Source: Piscibacillus sp052246295 (GTDB lineage: Bacteria; Bacillota; Bacilli; Bacillales; Alkalibacillaceae). Taken from it: a DNA stretch of 64,000 nucleotides. Position 1 is the first letter of the stretch, and every line of letters starts with the position of its first letter. The notes beneath the pieces were generated by a model. It was not told the DNA's origin. It did no database searches and saw nothing but the letters and a program-made list of their open reading frames with translations. This document shows, piece by piece, positions 28,091-38,270 of this stretch. The stretch lies in the NCBI GenBank assembly GCA_052246295.1, contig JBQQCO010000013.1; one strand, 5' to 3'. A program made the position numbers and the translations under genes.

Positions 28091-28681
28091 ATGAAGCTTG
28101 GAGAAATTGCTCAAATCAAAACTGGATTAGTGTTATCAAGAAAAAAGGCAAAGATGGACTTTGATGTAAGAGCGAAATATGAATTGATATCATTAGGTAA
28201 TTTAGATGAAGAGGGTTTATTTAATACCAAACCTTTTGAATTATTTGAAAGTAATACAGTGCTGGATGATCGTTATTTTACTAAATTAAAAGATATTATT
28301 TTTAGGTTCACGTATCCATACACTGCGGTGCATATAAGTAAAAGTAATGTAGGCTTACTGATTCCATCGTCTTTTGGAGTCATTCAAGTCCACCATCCAA
28401 ATTTTCTATCTGAGTATGTCGCGTGGTATTTGAACTCTAAATTTATTAAACATGAATTAGAAAAAGCTCAAAGTGGATCTATGATTGCAAGTACGAATAA
28501 AAATATACTACAAAACCTAGAAATTAAAGAGATTCCACTAGAAAAGCAACAAAAGATTACGGATTTACTTCAATTGTATCAAAAAGAAAAGTTATTACAT
28601 GAACAATTAGTAAAAGAAAAAGGTAAATTGGTTCAAGCTGTAACCACACAGTTGTTAATAAATGAGGAGGAACAAAAATGA
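28091..28681 (+). CDS. Half-length type I specificity subunit-like protein
   Basis: The protein has 196 residues; ATG 28091 follows AAGGAGGTG. One target-recognition domain (MKLGEIAQIKTGLVLSRKKA..., then LIPSSFGVIQV and FLSEYVAWYLNS) is followed by one conserved helical arm (PLEKQQKITDLLQLYQKEKL). This is half a normal HsdS; half-size S proteins can dimerise to recognise palindromic-like split sites. It overlaps the hsdM start by 4 bases (ATGA), so it is translationally coupled to the methylase. It is additional to the full-length S gene at 30216. Confidence 0.8.
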   Translation: MKLGEIAQIKTGLVLSRKKAKMDFDVRAKYELISLGNLDEEGLFNTKPFELFESNTVLDDRYFTKLKDIIFRFTYPYTAVHISKSNVGLLIPSSFGVIQVHHPNFLSEYVAWYLNSKFIKHELEKAQSGSMIASTNKNILQNLEIKEIPLEKQQKITDLLQLYQKEKLLHEQLVKEKGKLVQAVTTQLLINEEEQK

Positions 28682-30207
28682 GTGAACAAGTGACAAGAGA
28701 GCAAATTAATTCCGTTTTATGGCAGGCGGCCGATACATTTCGAGGGAAAATTGATTCCAGCATCTACAAGGACTACATATTGACAATGTTGTTCTTAAAG
28801 TACATCAGTGATGCTTATAAGGAGCATTTAGAAGAATATACAAAGAAATATGATGGAGATGAACGACGTATACAACGTGCTTTATCTCGTGAGCGTTTTG
28901 TATTAGAAGATGATGCAACGTTTGACTACCTATACAGTAAACGTAACGACCCTGAAATCGGAGAAATCATTAATAAAGCGTTAGAGAAACTTGAGAATGA
29001 AAACACAGGAAAACTTCGTGGTGTATTCCGTAACATCGACTTTAACTCGGAGTCGGTATTGGGAAAAGCGAAAGAGCGTAACTCGATGCTTCGTTCAGTA
29101 CTGGAAGATTTCAACAAGCTTACATTAAAACCTTCTGTGGTTGGAAGAGAAGATGTCATTGGAGATTCGTATCAATATATGATTGAACGCTTTGCTTCAG
29201 ATGCAGGAAAGAAGGGTGGAGAGTTCTTCACGCCATCTATGGTGTCAGAACTATTAGCAAGACTGGTTCAACCAGAAGAAAACGATCGGATATATGACCC
29301 AACTTGTGGTTCTGGTTCACTTCTTATTAAAGTGGCGAATCAAGTGCCGAGTAAAAAAGTACAAATATACGGTCAAGAACGTAATGGTCAAACACATGCC
29401 CTGGCTATTATGAATATGTATCTACACGGTATTGATGATGCAAGGTTAGAGTGGGGCGATACGTTATCAAATCCACTACACTTAGAAGATGATAAACTCA
29501 TGAAATTTCAACGTATTGTTGCTAACCCACCATTCTCATTAGACAAATGGGCAATGGGTTTTGCAGGTGAAACGAATACGGATAAGAAATTCAAAATGGA
29601 TGCTTCCTTAGACCCTTACCGCCGATTTGACTGGGGTGTTCCACCAAGTTCCAAAGGGGATTATGCTTTTGTTCAACATATGCTTTACTCGTTAGCTGAA
29701 GGTGGAAAGATGGCAACGATTTTACCGCATGGTGTGTTATTCCGAGGAGCAAGTGAAGGGAAAATTCGTAAACAAATTCTTGACATGAATCTATTAGATG
29801 CAGTCATAGGTCTACCTGAAGGACTATTCTTTGGAACAGGAATCCCAGCATGTATCATGGTTTTCCAAAAGAATCGCACACGTGAAGATGTGTTATTCAT
29901 TGATGCGTCGGGTGAAGGAAACTATGAAAAAGGGAAAAATCAGAATAAACTTCGTGAGCAAGACATTCAAAAGATAGTAGAGACATACGAAAACTATGAA
30001 ACAATTGACAAATATTCCTATGTCGCATCAATCGATGAGATTAAAGAAAATGATTATAACTTAAACATTCCAAGGTATGTTGATACGTTTGAGGAAGAAG
30101 AGCCAGTTGATATGGAAGCAGTGAAACAAAATATTACGAATATCAAATCAGAACTTCAAGAAGTCGAACAGCAGATGGAAGTGTATTTGAAAGAGTTGGG
30201 ATTGTAG
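28678..30207 (+). CDS. hsdM: Type I restriction-modification methyltransferase subunit
   Basis: The protein has 509 residues. The N-terminal helical region (VLWQAADTFRGKIDSSIYKD) precedes the N6-adenine methylase core: DPTCGSGSLLIKVANQ (SAM site) near residue 207 and ANPPFSLDKW (catalytic NPPF) near 282. The C-terminal coiled coil contacts HsdS. It methylates adenine in both strands of a split target. The start overlaps the preceding half-S gene; hsdS follows after 8 bases. Confidence 0.95.
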   Translation: MSEQVTREQINSVLWQAADTFRGKIDSSIYKDYILTMLFLKYISDAYKEHLEEYTKKYDGDERRIQRALSRERFVLEDDATFDYLYSKRNDPEIGEIINKALEKLENENTGKLRGVFRNIDFNSESVLGKAKERNSMLRSVLEDFNKLTLKPSVVGREDVIGDSYQYMIERFASDAGKKGGEFFTPSMVSELLARLVQPEENDRIYDPTCGSGSLLIKVANQVPSKKVQIYGQERNGQTHALAIMNMYLHGIDDARLEWGDTLSNPLHLEDDKLMKFQRIVANPPFSLDKWAMGFAGETNTDKKFKMDASLDPYRRFDWGVPPSSKGDYAFVQHMLYSLAEGGKMATILPHGVLFRGASEGKIRKQILDMNLLDAVIGLPEGLFFGTGIPACIMVFQKNRTREDVLFIDASGEGNYEKGKNQNKLREQDIQKIVETYENYETIDKYSYVASIDEIKENDYNLNIPRYVDTFEEEEPVDMEAVKQNITNIKSELQEVEQQMEVYLKELGL

Positions 30208-30215
30208 GTGATTAA

Positions 30216-31355
30216 ATGAAGTCGAATGAACTTATTAATACCAGAATTGGAATTTTGCCTAAAGAATGGGAAATTCAAAAACTTGAAGATGTTGCAGTAG
30301 TAACGATGGGTCAATCACCAAAGTCTGAGAATTACAATTCAGAAAATAAAGGTTTGCCTCTAATTCAGGGAAATGCAGATATTGAAAAAAGAAAAACCAA
30401 ACCAAAAGTATGGACAACACAAATCACAAAAAAGTGTGATATTGGAAATATAATAATGACGGTTCGAGCCCCCGTAGGAAAAATAGCAAAATCCATGCAT
30501 CAAGCCTGTATAGGTAGAGGAGTTTGCTCAATAGCACCTAAGCAATCTAACGAATATATCTACTATGTTTTATTAACGTATGAGGATAAGTGGAAAAGAT
30601 ATTCTCAGGGTAGTACGTTTGAGTCGATTAATAGCTCCGACATAAAAACCCTTGATATTCCTATGCCAAAACCCGAAGAGCAACAAAAAATCGCGGACAT
30701 TCTCTCCGCCTGGGACAAAGCAATCGAATTGAAAGAAAAATTAATTGAACAGAAAAAAGAGCAGAAAAAAGGGTTAATGCAGAGGTTGTTGACGGGTGAA
30801 GTGAGGTTGCCAGGGGTTGATGGTGAGTGGAAGAGAGTTCCGTTTGAAGAGGTGTTTAATAAGGTAAGTGTTAAGAAATACCAAATTAAGACAAAGGATT
30901 ATTTAGAGAACGGTGAATATCCTGTTGTTGATCAAGGGAAAACAAAGATTGTTGCTTATTCTAATCAGTCTGACAAAATATATAAAATTCCAAAAGACGG
31001 TGTAATTATATTTGGGGATCATACGAGAGAAATAAAATATATTGACTTTGATTTTATTGTTGGTGCAGATGGTACACAAGTATTTGAAGTGAAAGAAAAA
31101 TTTGATACAAAGTTTTATTATTATCATTTATTGATACAAAAAATACCGAATACTGGTTATAACAGGCACTTTAAGTTCGTAAAAGAAATGTGGTTTAAAT
31201 TACCATCTATAGAAGAACAAAAAGCTATCTCAAATATTCTTTACACTTTAGATGTAGAAATAGAAAAAAACCAAGAATATGTACAGAAATTAAAACAACA
31301 AAAAAAAGGTCTTATGCAGTTACTTTTAACAGGAAAGGTTCGGGTGAAGGTATAA
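30216..31355 (+). CDS. hsdS: Type I specificity subunit (two recognition domains)
   Basis: The protein has 379 residues. Two target-recognition domains are each followed by a conserved helical repeat: EEQQKIADILSAWDKAIELK...KKGLMQRLLTGEVRLPG near residues 147-195 and EEQKAISNILYTLDVEIEKN...KKGLMQLLLTGKVRVKV at the end. The first domain has DVAVVTMGQSPKSENYN. This is the standard HsdS layout; it sets the bipartite target. The two recognition domains are unrelated, and the second is more AT-rich, as expected from domain shuffling. Confidence 0.93.
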   Translation: MKSNELINTRIGILPKEWEIQKLEDVAVVTMGQSPKSENYNSENKGLPLIQGNADIEKRKTKPKVWTTQITKKCDIGNIIMTVRAPVGKIAKSMHQACIGRGVCSIAPKQSNEYIYYVLLTYEDKWKRYSQGSTFESINSSDIKTLDIPMPKPEEQQKIADILSAWDKAIELKEKLIEQKKEQKKGLMQRLLTGEVRLPGVDGEWKRVPFEEVFNKVSVKKYQIKTKDYLENGEYPVVDQGKTKIVAYSNQSDKIYKIPKDGVIIFGDHTREIKYIDFDFIVGADGTQVFEVKEKFDTKFYYYHLLIQKIPNTGYNRHFKFVKEMWFKLPSIEEQKAISNILYTLDVEIEKNQEYVQKLKQQKKGLMQLLLTGKVRVKV

Positions 31356-31401
31356 TGCCTTCTCTCCTTTCTTCTTAATCTATTATTATGGAGGTGATTG
31401 G

Positions 31402-34400
31402 ATGCAAACGCCAAGGAGTGATGAACTTTCAACGAGTCAACAGCCTGCAATTGACATATTGACAGGTATGAATTATCAATACTTACCCACAGAAGAAGCT
31501 GAACGGATGCGTGGAAATCTATATAATGTGTTACTCAAAGATATTTTGAAGAAAAAACTACATGAATTAAATGATTATGAATATAAAGGTGAAACGTATC
31601 CGTTTAGTGATGGCAATATCGAACAGGCGATTCGTGATTTAGATGAGTCCTTAACGGATGGCTTAGTGAAGACAAATGAAAAAATCTATGAGTCTATGAT
31701 GTTAGGAAGAAGCTATACGGAGAATCTACCTGATGGATCGAAGAAATCATTTTCTCTTCAGTTCATTGATTGGGAGCACTTTGAAAATAATGACTTTCAT
31801 GTGGTGGAAGAGTTCACCGTTGAACGTCAAGATGGAAGAGGAACCGTTCGACCAGATATCGTGCTATTTGTCAATGGGATTCCGTTTGCGGTGATTGAAT
31901 GTAAGAAAGCATCCGTCTCGATGGCTCAAGGGGTTAGCCAAATGATTCGTAATCAAGGCAAAGACTATGCTCCACAGCTTTTTAAGTTTGTTCAAATCGT
32001 GATGGCAACGAACAAAAACGAAACGCAATACGCCACTTGTAATACGCCACAAAAGTTCTGGTCAGTTTGGAAAGAAGAACATACAGAATGGTTAGGAACA
32101 CAACTTAGTGGACTTGTCAAAGAACGTATGGTTACTACTCAGGATAAAAATCTAGTGTCATTATTTCATCCAGAACGACTATTAGATATAACAAGGTATT
32201 TTATAATCTTTGATAAGGATGTCAAAAAAGTTGCCCGTTATCAACAGTATTTTGCGATTAAGGAAATTATTAAGACGGTTGAACAACGTGATGACCAAGG
32301 AAAACGCCAATCAGGAGTTATTTGGCATACCCAAGGGTCTGGAAAATCGTTAACAATGGTGATGTTAGCGAAATACATTTTATCAGAACTTTGGGAGTAT
32401 AACCCTAAAGTAGTAGTAGTGACAGACCGTGTGGAATTAGATAAGCAAATTCATAAGACGTTTAATCATTCTCGGCTGAAAGCTAGTCAAGCCACATCTG
32501 GTAAACATTTAGTTAATTTGATTAATGATAATAATGCGGATGTCATCACAACACTTGTTCATAAGTTTGATACGGCTGCTAAAAATCAAGAACCAATCGA
32601 GTCAAAAGATATTTTTGTATTAGTTGATGAGTCTCACAGAACGCAGTACGGTGAGTTAAACATTAAGATGAAAAAGGTGTTTCCGAATGCATCTTATCTT
32701 GGATTTACTGGAACACCACTTATGAAAAAAGAGAAAAACACCATGATTAAATTCGGTAAGTTAATTCACCAATACACGATTGCGGATGGGGTAGAGGATA
32801 AAGCAATATTACCACTTCTATACGAAGGTCGTATGGTAGAACAGACGGTCAATCAAAAAGCTATTGATAATCGCTTGGAGATGATCACACGTCACCTTGA
32901 TCAAGAACAAAAAGATCAAGTCATGAAGAAGTGGAGTACGTTTGAACGTATAGCATCTTCAGATCAGCGCATTAATACAATTGCTTTTGATATTAATGAG
33001 CATTTCATGAACAACTATAAAACACAAGGTTCAAACTTCAAAGCGATGCTAGCAACGAATAGTAAGATTGAAGCTATTCGTTATCTAGAAGCTTTTGATG
33101 AATTGGGCGACTTAAATTGTGCAGTTGTCATTTCTCCACCTGACCAACGCGAAGGTCATGAAGCGGTGGATGTTAAGTCTAAAGATAAGATTCAACTGTT
33201 CTGGAAACGTATGATGGACCGCTATGGAGACGCTGATAGTTATGAAGATTCGATTAAAGATGAATTTGTTAACGGTGACGATATTGACTTACTAATTGTT
33301 GTTGATAAACTCTTGACTGGTTTTGACGCTCCAAAAGCTTCTGTATTATATGTCGATAAAGTACTAAAAGAACACAATTTACTCCAAGCCATCGCTCGTG
33401 TGAATCGTTTATATGAAGGCAAGGACTATGGTGTCATTATTGACTACAGAGGTTTACTTGAAAAATTAGATGAAGCGATGGAAATGTATTCAGGCTCAGG
33501 ACTTGAAAATTTTGATCCTAAAGATTTAAAAGGTGCCCTGCATGATGTCATCTCAGTCGTCGGTAAAATCCGTCAGTATCATTCTGATTTATGGCAAATC
33601 TTTGTTCCAGTTAAAAACAAACAGGACACTGAGGAGTATGAAGTGTTATTAGAAGAGAAAGAAAAACGAGATGACTTTTATGACACATTAAGTCAGTTCA
33701 GTCGTCATATGGCAATAGCGCTAGAATCTGAACAGGTTTATGATGCTTTAGGTGAAGATGAGCTAAGCAGGTATAAAAAAGATTTGAAATTCTTCCAAGA
33801 CTTACGTCGGAGTGTGAAACTACGTTATTCTGATACCGTTGATCATAAAGAGTATGAAGCTAAAATGCAGAAACTAATGGATCAGTATATTTCATCAGAA
33901 GACATGATGCAGATCACGAAGCCAGTTGATATATTAGATCGTGATAAATTTGAAGAAGAAATGAATCGTTTAGGCTCTAAACGTGCTAAAGCAGACGCTA
34001 TACGAACACGCTTAACGAAAAGTATTAATGAAAAATATGATGAGAACCCTGCCTATTATGAGAAGTTTTCTGAACGAATTAAAAAGGCTTTGGAAGACTA
34101 CAAAGAGAAACGAATCACAGAAGCAGAGTATTGGCAGCGCATGAATGAAATGAAGGAAGAATACCGCAAAGGCGCTTCAGAGGATCAATATCCTTCAAAC
34201 ATTAAAGGTAATGGCAATGCTCAAGCTTTTTATGGTGTAACAAAAGACATTTTAGAAGAAGTGAAAGAGGCCACTCCTTCTTATGAGGTTGTAGCAGATT
34301 TAGCTTTAGATATGGATAAAATCATTCAAGATGAAACTAAGGTGGATTGGCACAACAATACTGATGTCCATAAAAAAATTGAACAAGAATTAGATGATTT

Positions 34401-34500
34401 ATTATATGAATTTGACCAGAAGCATGAATTAGGACTGGATCTTGATCAAATCGATAAAATTATTGAGCACATAAAAACCGTCGCTTTAAGACGCTACTAA
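31402..34500 (+). CDS. hsdR: Type I restriction endonuclease/translocase subunit
   Basis: The protein has 1,032 residues; ATG 31402 follows GGAGGTGATT. The N-terminal nuclease PD-(D/E)xK is in RPDIVLFVNGIPFAVIECKK near residues 152-171. The SF2 motor follows: TQGSGKSLTMVMLAKYI near 310 (Walker A), LVDESHRTQYG near 404 (DEAH-like), GFTGTPLMKKEK near 435 and LLTGFDAPKASVLYVDK near 634 (motif V). A C-terminal helical region binds HsdM. Cuts unmodified DNA after translocation. Confidence 0.95.
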   Translation: MQTPRSDELSTSQQPAIDILTGMNYQYLPTEEAERMRGNLYNVLLKDILKKKLHELNDYEYKGETYPFSDGNIEQAIRDLDESLTDGLVKTNEKIYESMMLGRSYTENLPDGSKKSFSLQFIDWEHFENNDFHVVEEFTVERQDGRGTVRPDIVLFVNGIPFAVIECKKASVSMAQGVSQMIRNQGKDYAPQLFKFVQIVMATNKNETQYATCNTPQKFWSVWKEEHTEWLGTQLSGLVKERMVTTQDKNLVSLFHPERLLDITRYFIIFDKDVKKVARYQQYFAIKEIIKTVEQRDDQGKRQSGVIWHTQGSGKSLTMVMLAKYILSELWEYNPKVVVVTDRVELDKQIHKTFNHSRLKASQATSGKHLVNLINDNNADVITTLVHKFDTAAKNQEPIESKDIFVLVDESHRTQYGELNIKMKKVFPNASYLGFTGTPLMKKEKNTMIKFGKLIHQYTIADGVEDKAILPLLYEGRMVEQTVNQKAIDNRLEMITRHLDQEQKDQVMKKWSTFERIASSDQRINTIAFDINEHFMNNYKTQGSNFKAMLATNSKIEAIRYLEAFDELGDLNCAVVISPPDQREGHEAVDVKSKDKIQLFWKRMMDRYGDADSYEDSIKDEFVNGDDIDLLIVVDKLLTGFDAPKASVLYVDKVLKEHNLLQAIARVNRLYEGKDYGVIIDYRGLLEKLDEAMEMYSGSGLENFDPKDLKGALHDVISVVGKIRQYHSDLWQIFVPVKNKQDTEEYEVLLEEKEKRDDFYDTLSQFSRHMAIALESEQVYDALGEDELSRYKKDLKFFQDLRRSVKLRYSDTVDHKEYEAKMQKLMDQYISSEDMMQITKPVDILDRDKFEEEMNRLGSKRAKADAIRTRLTKSINEKYDENPAYYEKFSERIKKALEDYKEKRITEAEYWQRMNEMKEEYRKGASEDQYPSNIKGNGNAQAFYGVTKDILEEVKEATPSYEVVADLALDMDKIIQDETKVDWHNNTDVHKKIEQELDDLLYEFDQKHELGLDLDQIDKIIEHIKTVALRRY

Positions 34501-34511
34501 GGTGTGACAAG

Positions 34512-35249
34512 ATGGCACAACATCATATTGACTACAACAATCAACGCATCACATTTGAAATTGAAAGAAAGAATGTTAAAAACGTTAATGTAAACATTAA
34601 ACCTGATATGACAGTGAAAGTCTCAGCAAACAACCAGGTTCCAATAGATTTTATTGAGAACCTGGTTTATAAAAAAGCACCATGGATTCTAAAACACGTC
34701 AAACAGTTTAAAGAAGTCCAACCTGAACGAAGAAGTGAACGTGAGTATGTGAGTGGTGAATCTTTTAAGTACCTAGGGAAACAGTATCGACTTAGGGTAA
34801 AGAAAGTTGAGTTAAAAGACGAAGAAGGTGTTAAGTACTTAAGAGGTTTTATTCACCTATACGTTAAGGAAATTGATAATTTAGAAAAGAAAAAGCAATT
34901 AATTGACGATTGGTATCGTGAAAGAGCCAGAAAAATCTTCTCTGAATCTCTGAACAAAGTACACACTAAATTAGAAAAGTACGGTATAGAAAAACCTGAT
35001 TTTCAAGTACGTTCCATGAAGGCAAGATGGGGGTCGGCTTTAATAGACTCAAATACAATACTTTTGAATTTAGAATTAATTAAAGCCCCAAAACCATGTA
35101 TTGATTATGTTGTGTTACATGAATTAATACACTTCAAGTACAACGATCATAGTGATAAGTTTTATGATATGTTGTACACAATGATGCCGGATTGGGAAGA
35201 GCGTAAAAGATTATTGGATCAAGATATAGTTAGTGAGTTACAGGTTTAA
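34512..35249 (+). CDS. SprT/YgjP-like M48-type metallopeptidase
   Basis: The protein has 245 residues; ATG 34512 is 11 bases after the hsdR stop. The zinc motif VVLHELIHFKYNDHSDKFYD (HExxH plus a downstream His) is near residues 199-218, preceded by RSMKARWGSALIDSNTILLN, which is diagnostic of the YgjP/DUF45 family. Such genes are often the last gene in type I RM operons; one suggestion is that they degrade restriction subunits or limit self-cutting, but this is not settled. Confidence 0.88.
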   Translation: MAQHHIDYNNQRITFEIERKNVKNVNVNIKPDMTVKVSANNQVPIDFIENLVYKKAPWILKHVKQFKEVQPERRSEREYVSGESFKYLGKQYRLRVKKVELKDEEGVKYLRGFIHLYVKEIDNLEKKKQLIDDWYRERARKIFSESLNKVHTKLEKYGIEKPDFQVRSMKARWGSALIDSNTILLNLELIKAPKPCIDYVVLHELIHFKYNDHSDKFYDMLYTMMPDWEERKRLLDQDIVSELQV

Positions 35250-35386
35250 TTTTTTTACTTCTTTTATGAATGACCTATTGGATCCCCTTAATATTAAAAA
35301 ATTTTTTTTAAAGGAGAATAAAAACAATTGTCGAAATATGGAATTATTGGATATCCAATTAAAATTTAAAGGTGAAGGTGATAAGT

Positions 35387-37963
35387 ATGCCTGTAGGTAT
35401 TGATGGTAACGGTTTTAGTAATTTAATTATAAAATTTGCTGGTAAACAATTATTTGAAAAAATAATAGGAGGGCAAAACAAAACACACATAGACAAGAAA
35501 TTTGAAGAAGCTATTGATACTGCTGCTGATAGGGTGCAAAAGAAATACCCAGATGCTTTTGGTGGGAGTATTGATATTTTATTCTCTGAACCTAGTATTT
35601 TTGAAGAACTAACAAGGGTATTATTTAGGACCACAAAGGTGAATATTGATAAAATTAAGGAAGAATTTGATTTGTCCACTTTACCTGATAATATCATTGA
35701 AGAGTTTATCTATGAGTTAAAAACGGAGCTAAGTACTTATCATGAATTTGAAAGAATTTTCAGTGATACGGAAATGCATGATAAAATTTATGAAATTGGT
35801 ATTAATTTGAATGATGCGTTGACAAAATCAAATTTAAATTATGAAGACTTTTTAGAAGAATATAAAAATACTTTGTTACCTAGTTTTAAAAAAATAAACT
35901 ATTTCGGTTTAGGTTTATCTCCTAGCGTAAAAAGAGGAGAAAAGTCACTTGATGACATATATGTTATACCGAGGTTCAAAAGTATAAATGATTCTGTTGA
36001 AAAAGATTTAAAGTCAGAAAACGAGATAAAAAAATTCCTTAATTTTGAACAAAATGATGAAGAAAATGCAAAAATAAAAGATTTATTTGTTGATAGTAAC
36101 AAGCATGTAGTTGTGCTAGGAAATCCAGGGGCTGGAAAATCTATTTTAGGAAAATACCTAACTTGTTCTATTATAAGAGACGATTTTACTTATATTTCTG
36201 AAAACCTCAAAGGGTGTATACCTTTTAGGATAGAGTTAAGAAAATATCTGCCTTATAAAAAGAAAAATGATGCAAATTTATTAGAATATATAGTGCATGT
36301 TGTAAAAACCGATTTTTTAATCTCTTATTTTAATATAAATAATCTGATTGATATCTTAAACAGCAAAAATTGCTTAATTATTTTTGATGGGCTGGATGAA
36401 ATCTTCGATATTCAAGATAAGGTGGAAGTAAAAGGAGATATTGAAAATTTCTTGTCTAAATACACTAATTGTAAAGGGTTAGTCACTTCAAGGTACATTG
36501 GGTATGATGAAGCCAAACTGGACCCTAAATTATTCATGGAATTTGAAATATTGAATTTCAATGAAACACAAATTGAAGAGTATGTTAATAAATGGTATGA
36601 GTGTGAAGTGAATATTGATGAAGAAATAAAGAGAGAAATTGATTATTTATTGAATAATATTAGAGATATCGATAAAGAATTAATAGAAAATCCGCTTTTA
36701 CTTTCATTAATTGTTATCCTTTATAGAAATAATGGAAAGTTACCCAATTCTAAATTAGAAATTTATAGAAGTTGTACTAAGACATTAGTTGATAAATGGG
36801 ATGAAACTAAAAACTTAAATATAGATATTAAGGTTAATAACAAGAAAATGAGTATATTTTCTTTCTTAGCTAAGTGGCAATATGAGCATTTAAGCAATAA
36901 ATCTAAAGATAAAAATGAAATAACTAATTCGTTAGTACTAGGAGAAATTAGTCGCATAATACACATGCAATTAAATTTAACCGATGACCATAGTGAAGCA
37001 ATAAAATGGGCGGAGGAATTTTTAGAATTTGCCAAGAACAGGTCTCTATATTTTGACAATGACTTTACACACAAAACATTCATGGAATACTTCACGGCTT
37101 ATAATATTTTTCAGAATACCGATGTGAAACATAAACCACAAAAAAGAAATACTATTATAAAAAAATATATTAATAATGCCTATTGGTTTATAGTTTTAGA
37201 GTTACTTATAAATATGATTGATGAAAATCAAGCTGACAATGAAATAATTGACGATTTAATTATAGAGCAAACGAACTATCAAGATGAAAGCTATGTATTC
37301 TTTTTAGAAATAATTAATACTTTGAAAAATGTGAGTGACAAAGTAGTAAGGAAATTATTTAGAGATTCAATACGTATTGCTATAGAAAAGTGTAATTTGA
37401 ATTCTAACAATAATCATTTATCTAAAGATATAGCAAATAGAGTAACAAATTTATTAAGCAATGATAAGTTTAGGCATATAATTCAAAAAGAATATGATGA
37501 CCTTTATGGTTATTTTGAAGATAATAACGATCTCATTATTAAATATTATATATTTGCATACGATGTGAATTTATTACAAAGAGAAAATGAGTCCTTAAAT
37601 ATCAAATTTGATGATAAATTATCAAGCTTGAAACATGGTAGTATTAATCTATTTAGAAGAACAATTTCTAATATTAATGTACAAGATATAATAGAATTCA
37701 AGAATCATTTCGGAAAACAAGAATTGTATAATAAAGTTATTATACCTTATAGAGAGTACTCTTATTTTGCACCTTTATTAGATTCATATTTAAATAATCT
37801 ATTAAATATTTCTGATCAAAATAAACTAATGTCTGAGTTTGATACCCTAGAAAGAAACGGAATACAGAAAAGTGATATTATTGAAAGGTACAATTTAATA
37901 GAAATGCAATGGCAAAATGAGAATAAAAAAAGTAAAATTAAACAGGTGAAAATGCTTTTATAA
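35387..37963 (+). CDS. NACHT-domain NTPase (bNACHT-like defence protein)
   Basis: The protein has 858 residues from ATG 35387, with GAAGGTGAT upstream; the earlier GTG at 35372 is inside the ribosome-site region. A helical N-terminal region of about 240 residues precedes the NACHT module: Walker A VVLGNPGAGKSILGKYL near 243, Walker B CLIIFDGLDEIFDIQD near 330-345, the sensor region GLVTSRYIGY near 364, and ENPLLLSLIVILYRN near 440. The C-terminal 350 residues are helical with no repeat I recognise. Bacterial NACHT proteins protect against phage, often by abortive infection. It is more AT-rich than the RM genes, suggesting a separate acquisition. Confidence 0.85.
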   Translation: MPVGIDGNGFSNLIIKFAGKQLFEKIIGGQNKTHIDKKFEEAIDTAADRVQKKYPDAFGGSIDILFSEPSIFEELTRVLFRTTKVNIDKIKEEFDLSTLPDNIIEEFIYELKTELSTYHEFERIFSDTEMHDKIYEIGINLNDALTKSNLNYEDFLEEYKNTLLPSFKKINYFGLGLSPSVKRGEKSLDDIYVIPRFKSINDSVEKDLKSENEIKKFLNFEQNDEENAKIKDLFVDSNKHVVVLGNPGAGKSILGKYLTCSIIRDDFTYISENLKGCIPFRIELRKYLPYKKKNDANLLEYIVHVVKTDFLISYFNINNLIDILNSKNCLIIFDGLDEIFDIQDKVEVKGDIENFLSKYTNCKGLVTSRYIGYDEAKLDPKLFMEFEILNFNETQIEEYVNKWYECEVNIDEEIKREIDYLLNNIRDIDKELIENPLLLSLIVILYRNNGKLPNSKLEIYRSCTKTLVDKWDETKNLNIDIKVNNKKMSIFSFLAKWQYEHLSNKSKDKNEITNSLVLGEISRIIHMQLNLTDDHSEAIKWAEEFLEFAKNRSLYFDNDFTHKTFMEYFTAYNIFQNTDVKHKPQKRNTIIKKYINNAYWFIVLELLINMIDENQADNEIIDDLIIEQTNYQDESYVFFLEIINTLKNVSDKVVRKLFRDSIRIAIEKCNLNSNNNHLSKDIANRVTNLLSNDKFRHIIQKEYDDLYGYFEDNNDLIIKYYIFAYDVNLLQRENESLNIKFDDKLSSLKHGSINLFRRTISNINVQDIIEFKNHFGKQELYNKVIIPYREYSYFAPLLDSYLNNLLNISDQNKLMSEFDTLERNGIQKSDIIERYNLIEMQWQNENKKSKIKQVKMLL

Positions 37964-37976
37964 TAATAAAATTTAT

Positions 37977-38008
37977 AAGGAAAGCTAAGATACTCACTAG
38001 CTTTCCTT
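37977..38008 (+). terminator. Terminator of the NACHT gene
   Basis: An 11-bp stem AAGGAAAGCTA / TAGCTTTCCTT (37977-37987 with 37998-38008) around AGATACTCAC. It is 13 bases past the stop codon. The following 260 bases to the FAH gene are AT-rich, with no gene. Confidence 0.75.
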
Positions 38009-38270
38009 AATAAATTTATGAAGTATTCTAATTACAATCCACTTTAATTAATTTACTTTTCTAACCTTATAAATATTTTCTCTTAGTCCTTTTTGTAGAT
38101 GTGTGTTTAATAAAATTAAACTGTTACATATATTGAAAACTAATTTGATTTGTCTAAACTTACCTGTACACATAGTAGAAGAATAAGTTTGAAATAAATA
38201 ATTTCTTAAACGTTTCACTGTGTTACGTTTTATTGAGTTAGACTAATTCAAGTGGTACGTTAAAGTTCTA

